DNA from: Clostridium saccharobutylicum DSM 13864
GTDB taxonomy: Bacteria > Bacillota > Clostridia > Clostridiales > Clostridiaceae
DNA length: 64,000 nt
NCBI RefSeq assembly: GCF_000473995.1
Contig: NC_022571.1
Span: 2,216,501 to 2,280,500 of the forward strand
Direction: 5' to 3'
The notes below the pieces were generated by a model, which was not told where the DNA came from, searched no databases, and worked only from the letters and a program-made list of their open reading frames with translations. Each line of letters starts with the position of its first letter. The stretch's first letter is position 1. Positions 54,377 through 63,549 of the stretch are shown here, one piece after another. A program made the position numbers and the translations under genes.

Positions 54377-56869
54377 ATGAGTTTTTTAAAAAATAATAAT
54401 AGTGCTATTATTCGTAAACTTACAATTAAAACACTAAAAGCAAATAAATTACGTAATATATTTGCTATTATTGCAATTGCACTTACCACATTACTTTTTA
54501 CATCAATTTTTACTATAGGCATTGGAATAACTAAATCGTTTGAGCAAGAAACTATGCGTCAAAGTGGTGGTTCTGCTCATGCAACCTTTAAATACCTTAA
54601 TGAGAATGAGCTGGACAAGATAAAAGTGCATCCACTTATTAAAGAGTTTGGATACTCTATTATGGTAAGCAAGGGAGAAAATTCAGAGCTTTTGAAACAT
54701 CATACAGAAATTCGTTATGAAACAGATAAAATGGCACAAATGAGTTTTTGTTATCCTACTGCTGGTAAAATGCCACAAAAGGAAAATGAAATAGTCACAA
54801 GTACTAAAGTTCTTGATCTTTTAGGAGTTTCTCACGAAATAGGGCAAAAATTAAAAATTGAATATAATATCCAAGGTGAAAAACGTTCACAGGAATTTGT
54901 ACTTTCTGGATTCTATGAAAGTGATGATGCATCTAATTTTAGCATGATATTGGTATCTAAATCTTTTATTGACAAAGAACTTGTTAATATAGATTTTAAG
55001 AATACAAAATTTACGTCACAAGATACTGGATTTATAAATCTGGATGTTATGTTAAAAAATAGTCTTAGTATTCAAGAAGATTTAGATACGATTCTAAATG
55101 AGTGTGGATATAGCAATAATAAAGGTGCAGAAAATTATATAGCAACAGGTGTAAATTGGGCATATATGTCTAGTAATTTTAATAGTGAAATAATTATACC
55201 TATATTAGGAGCTATACTACTAATCATTTTAACTGGATATCTCATTATATATAATATTTTTCAAATATCTGTTATTAAGGATATTCGATCATATGGTCTT
55301 TTAAAAACGATAGGTACAACGCCAAAGCAAATTAAAAAACTTATTACAAATCAAGCTTTTTTACTTTCATTTATTGGAATACCAATTGGCTTAATATTGG
55401 GATTCTTAATTGGAAATATACTCTTACCTATAATTATGAGTACAACGACCATTAAAAAAGCTTATATTCCTTTTAATCCAATTATTTTTATTGGAGCATC
55501 ACTATTTTCATTAATTACAGTTTATATAAGCTGCAAAAGACCAGGGAAAATTGCTGCATCAGTTTCACCAGTAGAAGCTACAAAATATAATGAAGTTAAA
55601 ATTAAAAGCAAAAAGAAAATTAAAAAATTTAGTCAAGGTATTAGTGTTTATAATATGGCATTTTGCAATGTCTTAAGAAATAAGAAAAAAACAATTATTG
55701 TTATTATTTCTATGTCCTTAAGCCTTATTTTACTTAATTCAGTATATACATTTATAAAAGGCTTTGATATGGATAAATACTTATCAAAATATATAGTTTC
55801 GGATTTTATAGTAGGTAGTGCAAATTATTTTAATAATCAAAAGTTATTTAAAAGTGAAAGTGATATAGTATCTGAAGAAACAATAAATACTATTAATAAC
55901 CTTGATTATATTAAAAGTGGAGGCAGAGTATACTTTAATTTAGGGAAGGATAAGGTTTCTTTTAATGATGTTAAGAGAACTGCACAAGTATATGGTTTAG
56001 ATGATTTTCCTATGTCACAATTAAAAGTAGTAGAAGGAAATATAGATTTGGAAAAATTGAAAAGTGGAAAGTATATACTTGAGAATGTTCAAACAAATGA
56101 TTATGGAAATTATGAAACAAAAAGTGCACCATTTGATGTTGGACAAAGGATTACTTTGAGCTTAGGAAATTATGGTGATAAGGAATATGAAGTTATGGCA
56201 AAGATAGAAATGAAAAATAATATGACAGCTAGATACTATTCCTATGAGGCTGGAGAAGGATATCCAGTTCGAATGATTTTGCCTTCAAGTGAATTCTGTA
56301 ATATAGTAGAAAAACCATTAACAATGATTTATATGTTCAATGTGCACAAAAATAATCTAGATGAAGCAGAAAGATTTATAGAAAACTATACAAATAATAT
56401 AGAATATAATATGAATTATGAATCAAAGCAAGTTTACATAAATGGATTTAAAAGTGTTCAAAATATGTTTTTGATTGTAGGCGCAACACTTTCAATCATA
56501 ATTGGAGTTATAGGTATACTTAATTTTATAAATGCAATTCTTACTAGTATTATTTCAAGACAAATGGAATTTGCAATATTACAAAGTATTGGAATGACTA
56601 CTAAGCAATTAAAAAATATGCTTAAGTTTGAAGGCGTATTTTATGCAGTATCTACGATTTTAGTAAGTGTTATTATTGGTTCGATTGTATCTATAACAAT
56701 TGTAGCCCCAATTTCAAGAGAGATATGGTTCTGTAAATATGAATTTACAATTTTACCACTATTAATTATAGTACCAATATTACTCATATTAGGAGTTCTC
56801 GTGCCTAGCATTTCATATAAAGCAACGAGCAGAAAAAGTATTGTAGAAAGACTTAGAAAATTAGAATAA
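54377..56869 (+). CDS. ABC transporter permease (double FtsX type), copy 1
   Basis: 830 residues. One membrane helix near 25-50, a large outside domain (about 55-265), three helices (about 270-390), a further helix (about 435-460), a second outside domain (about 460-690) and three C-terminal helices (about 700-820). Conserved FtsX segments: VIKDIRSYGLLKTIGTTPKQ and MEFAILQSIGMTTKQLKNML. Such permeases act on peptides or lipids at the outer membrane face rather than pumping across. Identity to the copy at 58885 is high in the membrane parts and lower in the outside domains. Confidence 0.93.
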   Translation: MSFLKNNNSAIIRKLTIKTLKANKLRNIFAIIAIALTTLLFTSIFTIGIGITKSFEQETMRQSGGSAHATFKYLNENELDKIKVHPLIKEFGYSIMVSKGENSELLKHHTEIRYETDKMAQMSFCYPTAGKMPQKENEIVTSTKVLDLLGVSHEIGQKLKIEYNIQGEKRSQEFVLSGFYESDDASNFSMILVSKSFIDKELVNIDFKNTKFTSQDTGFINLDVMLKNSLSIQEDLDTILNECGYSNNKGAENYIATGVNWAYMSSNFNSEIIIPILGAILLIILTGYLIIYNIFQISVIKDIRSYGLLKTIGTTPKQIKKLITNQAFLLSFIGIPIGLILGFLIGNILLPIIMSTTTIKKAYIPFNPIIFIGASLFSLITVYISCKRPGKIAASVSPVEATKYNEVKIKSKKKIKKFSQGISVYNMAFCNVLRNKKKTIIVIISMSLSLILLNSVYTFIKGFDMDKYLSKYIVSDFIVGSANYFNNQKLFKSESDIVSEETINTINNLDYIKSGGRVYFNLGKDKVSFNDVKRTAQVYGLDDFPMSQLKVVEGNIDLEKLKSGKYILENVQTNDYGNYETKSAPFDVGQRITLSLGNYGDKEYEVMAKIEMKNNMTARYYSYEAGEGYPVRMILPSSEFCNIVEKPLTMIYMFNVHKNNLDEAERFIENYTNNIEYNMNYESKQVYINGFKSVQNMFLIVGATLSIIIGVIGILNFINAILTSIISRQMEFAILQSIGMTTKQLKNMLKFEGVFYAVSTILVSVIIGSIVSITIVAPISREIWFCKYEFTILPLLIIVPILLILGVLVPSISYKATSRKSIVERLRKLE

Positions 56870-56872
56870 CGA

Positions 56873-57024
56873 AGATAAAAGAAAACAACATGTCCAAAAT
56901 GTAGTAATTATTTTTCAGTAAGCAGATTAGTATCATAGTAAGTCTATTAAGGCAATCTGCTGATATAGGGAGTATGGTTGAAAATAGCCTTGGTACATGG
57001 ACTTGTTATCTTTAAAATGTGATT
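56873..57024. repeat. Family B element after ABC copy 1
   Basis: Left part AACATGTCCAAAATGTAGTA, ATTATTTTTCAGTAAGCAGA; right end, reversed, AATCACATTTTAAAGATAAC then AAGTCCATG. Interior has GCAGATT...AATCTGC. The rest of the gap to 57280 includes an AT-rich promoter region (TATAAT near 57196) for the next gene. Confidence 0.6.
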
Positions 57025-57280
57025 AATATAGATAATTAAAGATAGTAAGTTAAATATATAAGTTCTAAAAGATGTTATTCATAGGCTATGTTTTAAATTA
57101 GTATTAAAAGTGGATGTTTATTATATAAAAGTAAATATCTAAAGAATAGGGAGTCAATGTATGTATAACATGTGTGATATTTTGTAAATTATGTTATAAT
57201 AAGCATTATAAAAAACTATAATCTAATGAACAATAGAAGGATATTTTCACACAAAAATTATTTGTACAATGGGGAATAAA

Positions 57281-58108
57281 ATGATTATAAAATACAAATT
57301 TCCAATCATAATGTTTCTTGTATTTGAAATAATTGCAATAACATTATGGTTGGAATTAGACAATTTGTTTTATCTTTTTAATTTTTCATATATTGGAATT
57401 TGTATTACCATGGGCTTATTTCTCAATATCAAAAGGTTTAGATATGCTCGACTTGTAGTGCAACTTGGTGTTGGACTATATATGTTAGTATATTTAGGGG
57501 TGATCTGTCATGAAAATATGATGATTGAAGGATTTTGGTATTATTTATTTCTAGGAGTATTTCAATCAGCAGTTATACATTATATTGTAGCAAAAATATG
57601 TGGTCCCTTTATATTTGGGCGAGGTTGGTGTGGATATGCTTGCTGGACCGCAATGATACTTGATTTACTTCCGTACAAAATACCGCAATATTCACGTAAA
57701 AAACTTGGGTTTATAAAGTATGTTTTATTTATACTTTCATTAACTTTTGTGGGAACAGTGTTTTTTTTGAGGATACCAAATTTAGAAAAGGTTATGTTTT
57801 GGAGTTTTGTTATTGGTAATCTTTTGTATTATACCGTAGGAATTATCTTGGCATTTTTATTTAAGGATAATCGAGCATTCTGTAAATACATTTGCCCAAT
57901 AACGGTTTTTTTAAAACCAGCAAGTTATTTTTCAATGTTAAGAGTAAAGTGTGACAAGGAAAAATGTATTAATTGTGGTAAATGCAAAAGAATTTGTCCT
58001 ATGAACGTGGATATGATTAATAATGATAGGAAGAGAATAAACGGAACAGAATGTATTTTATGTACCAATTGCATAGTGGAATGTCCTCAAAAGGCATTGT
58101 ATATCTAA
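57281..58108 (+). CDS. Membrane-bound ferredoxin-like protein (NapH/YccM type)
   Basis: About 275 residues: some five to six membrane helices, internal metal-cluster-like motifs GRGWCGYACWTAMI and CKYICPITVFLKPAS, and two C-terminal [4Fe-4S] motifs, CDKEKCINCGKCKRICP and CILCTNCIVECP. Related proteins (NapH, NosR C-terminus, YccM) pass electrons between membrane and cytosol. No partner oxidoreductase is adjacent. It sits between the two ABC copies, so it was either there before the duplication or trapped by it. ATG 57269 or 57281 could be the start; GGGGA suits 57281. Confidence 0.88.
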   Translation: MIIKYKFPIIMFLVFEIIAITLWLELDNLFYLFNFSYIGICITMGLFLNIKRFRYARLVVQLGVGLYMLVYLGVICHENMMIEGFWYYLFLGVFQSAVIHYIVAKICGPFIFGRGWCGYACWTAMILDLLPYKIPQYSRKKLGFIKYVLFILSLTFVGTVFFLRIPNLEKVMFWSFVIGNLLYYTVGIILAFLFKDNRAFCKYICPITVFLKPASYFSMLRVKCDKEKCINCGKCKRICPMNVDMINNDRKRINGTECILCTNCIVECPQKALYI

Positions 58109-58162
58109 TTATACAGTATTTATATTTTCTGTCACTAGAATGAAAGAAGTAAATGATATTAT

Positions 58163-58196
58163 AAGATTGTAATTTATTTTACAGTCTTATTTTTAT
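58163..58196 (+). promoter_or_regulatory. Terminator-like hairpin in the leader of ABC copy 2
   Basis: Identical to the hairpin at 53655-53688 (AAGATTGTAA / TTACAGTCTT plus T-rich tail). Retention with no change suggests function or recent exchange. Confidence 0.55.
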
Positions 58197-58210
58197 GGAG
58201 GAATAAATTT

Positions 58211-58882
58211 ATGAGTATATTACAAGCAAAAGGACTAAAAAAACATTATGGTACTGAGATAAATCTTGTAAAAGCCCTTGATAATATTAATATTGAGATT
58301 AATGAAGGTGAATTTATTGGAATTGTTGGTACTTCAGGAAGTTGGAAGAGCACATTGCTTCATATGCTTGGTGGTCTTGATAGGGCAACTGATGGTAAAG
58401 TCTTTGTTAGGAATAAAGATATATTTTCAATGAATGATGATGAATTAACAATTTTTAGAAGAAGAAATATTGGATTTATATTTCAAAATTATAATTTAGT
58501 GCCTGTTTTAAATGTCTATGAAAATATTATATTGCCCATTGAACTAGATGGGAATAAAGTAGATGAGAAATTTGTAAATAATATTATAAAGACTTTAGGT
58601 TTATCAGAGAAGTTAAATAACTTGCCAAGCAACCTTTCTGGAGGACAACAGCAAAGGGTGGCTATAGCAAGGGCACTCGCAACTAAACCAGCTATTGTTT
58701 TAGCGGATGAACCTACTGGAAACTTAGATAGTAAAACAAGTTTGGAAGTAATGGGACTTTTAAAAGTAACTAGTAAAGAATTTCATCAAACAATAGTTAT
58801 GATTACTCACAATGAAGAAATTGCACAAATGACCGATAGAATTATTCATATTGAAGATGGACAAATTGTGAGAAGGGAATAG
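58211..58882 (+). CDS. ABC transporter ATP-binding protein, copy 2, Walker A G45W
   Basis: 223 residues, identical to copy 1 except Val to Ile in NNIIKTL and Gly45 to Trp in the Walker A loop (GTSGSWKSTLL; codon TGG at 58343-58345 against GGG in copy 1). Gly45 is the glycine just before the catalytic lysine and is nearly invariant; a bulky Trp there should block nucleotide binding. Q-loop, signature, Walker B and H-loop are unchanged. The protein may be inactive, or may pair with the good copy as a degenerate site. A single-base sequencing error is the alternative. Confidence 0.94.
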   Translation: MSILQAKGLKKHYGTEINLVKALDNINIEINEGEFIGIVGTSGSWKSTLLHMLGGLDRATDGKVFVRNKDIFSMNDDELTIFRRRNIGFIFQNYNLVPVLNVYENIILPIELDGNKVDEKFVNNIIKTLGLSEKLNNLPSNLSGGQQQRVAIARALATKPAIVLADEPTGNLDSKTSLEVMGLLKVTSKEFHQTIVMITHNEEIAQMTDRIIHIEDGQIVRRE

Positions 58883-58884
58883 GA

Positions 58885-61377
58885 ATGGGGTTTTTAAAAA
58901 ATAATAATAGTGCTATCATTCGCAAACTTACAATTAAAACACTAAAAGCAAATAAATTGCGTAATATCTTTGCTTTTATTGCAATTGCACTTACAACACT
59001 GCTTTTTATATCGATTTTTACCATAGGCACTGGCATAATTAATTCTTTAGAGCATGAAAATATGCGTCAAAGTGGTAGTTCTGCTCATGCAATATTTAAA
59101 TATCTTAATGAAGATGATCTGGACAGAATAAAAGTGCATCCACTTATTAAAGAGTTTGGATACTCTATTATGGTAGGAAATGAAGAAAATTCGAAGCTTT
59201 TGAAACATAATGCAGAAATTCGTTATGAAACAGATAAAATGGCACAAATGACATTTTGCTATCCTACTACTGGTAAAATGCCACAAGAAGAAAATGAAAT
59301 AGTCACAAGTACTAAAGTTCTTGACCTTTTAGGAGTTTTACATGAAATAGGGCAAAAATTAAAAATTGAATATAATATCCAAGGTGAAAAACGTTCAAAG
59401 GAATTTGTACTTTCTGGATTCTATGAAAGTGAGGAAGCATCTAATTTGAGCATGATATTGGTATCTAAATCTTTTGTTGATAAAGAACTTGCTAACATAG
59501 ACCTTAAGAATTCAAAATTTACGTCACAAGATACTGGAGTTATAGATCTAGATGTTATGTTTGAAAGTAATTTTAGCATTCAAGAACATTTGGATACAAT
59601 TCTAAATGATTGCGTATATAGTATTAATCAAGGTGCAGAAAATAATATAGAAGCACATATAAACTTGGCATATATGTCTACTAATTTTAATAAAGATCTA
59701 ACTGTACCTATGATTGAAGCTATCTTGCTGATTATTTTAACAGGATATCTTATTATATACAATATTTTTCAAATATCTGTTGTTAAGGATATCAGATTGT
59801 ATGGTCTTTTAAAAACAATAGGTACAACTCCAAAGCAAATTAGAAAAATTATTATAAATCAAGCTTTCTTATTTTCTTTTATTGGGATACCAATTGGATT
59901 GATATTGGGCTTCTTAATTGGAAATATACTTTTACCTATAATTATGAGTGCAATGAGCATTAAAAAGTATTATATTTCTTTTTATTCAATTATTTTTATT
60001 GGTGCATCTATATTTTCATTAATTACAGTTTACATAAGCTGCAAAATACCAGGGGAAATTGCTGCATCAGTTTCACCAGTAGAAGCTGCAAGATATAATG
60101 AAGTTAAAGTTAAAAGTAAAAAGAAAATTAAAAAATCAAGTCAAGGTATTAATGTTTATAATATGGCATTTTGCAATATTTTAAGAAATAAGAAAAAAAC
60201 AATTATTGTTATTATTTCTATGTCCTTAAGCCTTGTTTTACTTAATTCGGTATATACATTTATAAAAAGCTTTGATATGGACAAATACTTATCTAGATTT
60301 ATAATTTCAGATTTTATAGTAGGTAATTCAAATTATTTTAATGATCAAAAGGTATTTAAAAATGAAAGTGATATAGTATCTGAAGATCTAATAAATGCTA
60401 TTAATAACCTTGATTATATTAAAGATGGAGGCAAAGTATATTTTAATTTGGGGGATGATAAAGTTCTTTTTAATTATTATCAGAGAACTGCACAGGTATA
60501 TGGTTTAGATGATTTTCCAATGTCACAATTAAAAGTAGTAGAAGGAAACATAGATTTGGAAAAATTGAAAAGTGGAAAGTATATACTAGAGAATGTTTAT
60601 ACAGATGATTTTGGGAATTATGAAATGAAAAGTGCACCATTTGATGTTGGACAAAAGGTTACTTTAAACTTGGAGAATTCCACTAATAAGGAATACGAAA
60701 TTATGGCAAAGGTAGAAATGAAAGATAATATGACGGTTAGATATGCTGCCTTTGATACGGAAGAAGGATATGCAACTCGAATGATTTTGCCTTCAAATGA
60801 ATTCTGTAATATAGTAAAAAAACCATTACCAATGATTTATATGTTTAATGTGAACAAAAATAATTTAGATGAAACTGAAAAATTTATAAAAAACTATATA
60901 AATAATATAGAATGTAACATGAATTATGAATCAAAAAAAGTTTATATAAATGAATTTAAAGGTGTTCAAAATATGATTTTGCTTGTAGGAGGAATTCTTT
61001 CAATCATAATTGGATTTATAGGTATACTTAATTTCATAAATGCAATTCTTACCAGCATCATTTCAAGGCAAATAGAATTTGCAATATTACAAAGTATTGG
61101 AATGACTACTAAACAATTAAAGAATATGCTTAAGTTTGAAGGAATATTTTATGCAGTAGCCACGATTTTAGTAAGTCTTGCTATCAGTTCTATTGTATCT
61201 ATAACAATTGTACATCATATCATAAGTGATTCATGGTTTTGCAAATATAATTTTACAATTTTACCGATATTAATTACAGTACCAATATTACTCATATTAG
61301 GAGTTATGGTGCCTAGTATTTCATATAAAGCAACAAGCAGAAAAAGTATTGTAGAAAGACTTAGAAAATTAGAATAA
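58885..61377 (+). CDS. ABC transporter permease (double FtsX type), copy 2
   Basis: 830 residues, same topology and length as copy 1. Differences concentrate in the outside domains (for example YSINQGAENNIEAHINLAYM here against YSNNKGAENYIATGVNWAYM), while FtsX cores (VVKDIRLYGLLKTIGTTPKQ, FAILQSIGMTTKQLKNMLKF) are kept. The pattern suggests changed ligand specificity. The frame is intact, so if the partner ATPase is dead it may borrow that of copy 1. Followed, after 131 bases, by a two-component system that may sense through one of these transporters. Confidence 0.93.
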   Translation: MGFLKNNNSAIIRKLTIKTLKANKLRNIFAFIAIALTTLLFISIFTIGTGIINSLEHENMRQSGSSAHAIFKYLNEDDLDRIKVHPLIKEFGYSIMVGNEENSKLLKHNAEIRYETDKMAQMTFCYPTTGKMPQEENEIVTSTKVLDLLGVLHEIGQKLKIEYNIQGEKRSKEFVLSGFYESEEASNLSMILVSKSFVDKELANIDLKNSKFTSQDTGVIDLDVMFESNFSIQEHLDTILNDCVYSINQGAENNIEAHINLAYMSTNFNKDLTVPMIEAILLIILTGYLIIYNIFQISVVKDIRLYGLLKTIGTTPKQIRKIIINQAFLFSFIGIPIGLILGFLIGNILLPIIMSAMSIKKYYISFYSIIFIGASIFSLITVYISCKIPGEIAASVSPVEAARYNEVKVKSKKKIKKSSQGINVYNMAFCNILRNKKKTIIVIISMSLSLVLLNSVYTFIKSFDMDKYLSRFIISDFIVGNSNYFNDQKVFKNESDIVSEDLINAINNLDYIKDGGKVYFNLGDDKVLFNYYQRTAQVYGLDDFPMSQLKVVEGNIDLEKLKSGKYILENVYTDDFGNYEMKSAPFDVGQKVTLNLENSTNKEYEIMAKVEMKDNMTVRYAAFDTEEGYATRMILPSNEFCNIVKKPLPMIYMFNVNKNNLDETEKFIKNYINNIECNMNYESKKVYINEFKGVQNMILLVGGILSIIIGFIGILNFINAILTSIISRQIEFAILQSIGMTTKQLKNMLKFEGIFYAVATILVSLAISSIVSITIVHHIISDSWFCKYNFTILPILITVPILLILGVMVPSISYKATSRKSIVERLRKLE

Positions 61378-61508
61378 TATGGTATAATTAAGATCGTGAG
61401 TAGAGTAACAAGTTAAATATATAACATTTATTTTGTGTTATACAATATAAATGCTACATATTTTCTTGTTATTTTTTCAATATTATTTATGGAAATGTTG
61501 GTGATTAA

Positions 61509-62189
61509 ATGGCAACAATATTAATTGTTGAAGATGATATAGCATTAAATAGAGGTCTTGCATTTTCAATCAAGCAAAGTGGATATAATATAATATCAGT
61601 TTTTAATAGTAGAGAAGGTAGTATAGCTTTATTAGAAAATACAATTGACTTAATAATATTAGATATTAATTTACCAGATAAAAGTGGATTAGATTTATGC
61701 TATGATATACGAAAAAATTCAGATAAACCAATTATATTTTTAACAGCTAATGATACTGAACAGGACATAATAAATGGATTTAAAGCAGGTTGTGATGATT
61801 ATATTTCTAAACCATTTTCTATTGAGGTGTTAAGACAAAGAATTGGTGCAGTATTAAAAAGAAGTTATGTGAAAGAAAAAAATATTTATATATGCGGAGC
61901 TATTAAAATAAATTTTGACAAAATAGAAGTATTCAAAGATGATGAAGCTATTAATTTAACACCAAAAGAGTACAAGCTTTTAGAATTACTATGTAAAAAT
62001 AGAGGTAAAGTTTTAAAACGAGAGACTATTTTAGCAAAGTTATGGGATATCAATGGACAATTTGTGGATGCAAATTCTTTAAGTGTAACAGTTAAACGTC
62101 TGCGTAAAAAAATTGAAGATGATGTTAAAAATCCTAAATATATAATTACTGTCTTTGGTATAGGATATATGTGGAGTGATGAAAAGTGA
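61509..62189 (+). CDS. OmpR-family response regulator (BceR-like)
   Basis: 226 residues: receiver with D52 (LIILDINLPDKSGLDLCYDI), DDYISKPFSIEVLRQRI, and winged helix (INLTPKEYKLLELLCKNRGK, LRKKIEDDVKNPKYIITVFG). Coupled to the kinase by a GTGA overlap. In Firmicutes such pairs beside FtsX-type ABC transporters control the transporter genes in response to cell-wall-active peptides; here control of one or both ABC copies is the natural inference. Ribosome site GTTGGTG is weak. Confidence 0.94.
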   Translation: MATILIVEDDIALNRGLAFSIKQSGYNIISVFNSREGSIALLENTIDLIILDINLPDKSGLDLCYDIRKNSDKPIIFLTANDTEQDIINGFKAGCDDYISKPFSIEVLRQRIGAVLKRSYVKEKNIYICGAIKINFDKIEVFKDDEAINLTPKEYKLLELLCKNRGKVLKRETILAKLWDINGQFVDANSLSVTVKRLRKKIEDDVKNPKYIITVFGIGYMWSDEK

Positions 62190-63214
62190 ATAATTTACAA
62201 AAGCAAGTGATTTATTTTTCGATTTTATTATATACGGCTTGCTTAGGATTTATATTATATTGTATATTCGTGATTAAACAATATAATATTATTAAATTAA
62301 GTATTATTTTTTCCATAATAGTAATTTTAATTTTGAACGGATTTATGTTTTATATAAATAGATATATGTGTTCTATTTTAGAAAAACTCACAGATCTAAT
62401 AAATGGAATTATGGATGGAAATGAAGAAGAGATATTTTCAGCTTTAAATGATGATTTATTATCAAAACTTCAAAATCAAACTGTTAAATTAACAAGCATT
62501 TTAAAATCGCAAAACAAAGCATTACAGGAAGAAAAAAATAAAATTCAGTCTTTAGTCACAGATATGGTTCATCAGTTGAAAAATCCATTTTCTAATTTAA
62601 AATTATACTGTGAACTTATAAAAGACAAGAATATATCTGTTGAAGAACGAAAAGAATTTGTTTCAATAATAAATAATCAACTTGAAAAATTCGAGTTTTT
62701 AATGGAAAGTATGATTAAGATATCACGTTTGGAAAGTGATATTATTACACTTAAACTTAATCAGAACAGTCTAGATGATATTTGTTTAGCATCAATAAAA
62801 CAAGTCTATGAAAAAGCAAAGAATAAAAATATTGAAATTGAATTTATTTCTAAAGAAGATATAAGCATTTTTATTGATAAAAAATGGACATGTGAGGCAA
62901 TTGTTAATATTATTGATAATGCAGTCAAATATACTAATTCTAATGGAAAGATCATAATTAAAACTAATTGTTTTGAAATGTTTGCAATGATAGAAATAAA
63001 AGATAATGGTATTGGGATTGAAAAAGAAGAAATAAATAATATTTTCAAACGATTTTATAGAGGAAATAATGTGAGTACAGATGAAGGGGCTGGAATAGGT
63101 CTTTATTTATCAAGAAAAATAATTTCAAAGCAAAATGGATTTATTAAAGTAAAATCTGAGAGAAATAAAGGAAGTAGCGTTTCTGTGCTGTTACCATTAG
63201 TTACAAAAATGTAG
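62186..63214 (+). CDS. Intramembrane-sensing histidine kinase (BceS-like)
   Basis: 342 residues. Two close membrane helices (about 9-30 and 36-58) with almost no outside loop, so it cannot bind a ligand itself; this is typical of kinases that read the state of a BceAB-type transporter. Coiled region (about 80-120), H129 in VTDMVHQLKNPFSNLKLYCE, ATPase with NIIDNAVKYTNSNGK, IKDNGIGIEKEE and GAGIGLYLSRKIISKQNG. Start GTG 62186 overlaps the regulator stop. A lone family B end (AGTAAGGCACATGAATTCTT) follows the stop at 63213. Confidence 0.93.
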   Translation: MNNLQKQVIYFSILLYTACLGFILYCIFVIKQYNIIKLSIIFSIIVILILNGFMFYINRYMCSILEKLTDLINGIMDGNEEEIFSALNDDLLSKLQNQTVKLTSILKSQNKALQEEKNKIQSLVTDMVHQLKNPFSNLKLYCELIKDKNISVEERKEFVSIINNQLEKFEFLMESMIKISRLESDIITLKLNQNSLDDICLASIKQVYEKAKNKNIEIEFISKEDISIFIDKKWTCEAIVNIIDNAVKYTNSNGKIIIKTNCFEMFAMIEIKDNGIGIEKEEINNIFKRFYRGNNVSTDEGAGIGLYLSRKIISKQNGFIKVKSERNKGSSVSVLLPLVTKM

Positions 63215-63549
63215 TAAGGCACATGAATTCTTATTTAGTATATGAATAGAGAAAGGGTAGTTATTATAGGTAACTATTTTAAGCCAGTAAAAAAGTTATC
63301 TTGTATAAGTAAATTAAATCTATTTATAGGGAACTTATTAATATACGTAACATGAAAAATTGAAAAGTAACAAAGTTAAAAGTATTGATGTCAGTTTGTT
63401 AGTAAATATATGAAAAATATGGTATAATTGATTCTCTATAGTAAATTTTGACATGATAATTAATAAAAGAGTTCTTATAAAATTTGAATAATATATTCTG
63501 AAAGTTATGTTACAGTGCTATTGGGTAAAAACGAGAATAAGGGGAATGA

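Larger units (their letters stand above)
53622..56869 (+). repeat. Duplicated ABC cassette, copy 1
   Basis: From TGTCACTAGAATGAAAGAAG through the ATPase and permease stop codons this 3,248-bp block matches 58130-61377 with no net length change. The leader and ATPase are nearly identical; the permease has diverged. Confidence 0.95.
58130..61377 (+). repeat. Duplicated ABC cassette, copy 2
   Basis: Same extent and order as 53622-56869 (offset 4,508 bp), starting 22 bases after the ferredoxin-like gene. Confidence 0.95.
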
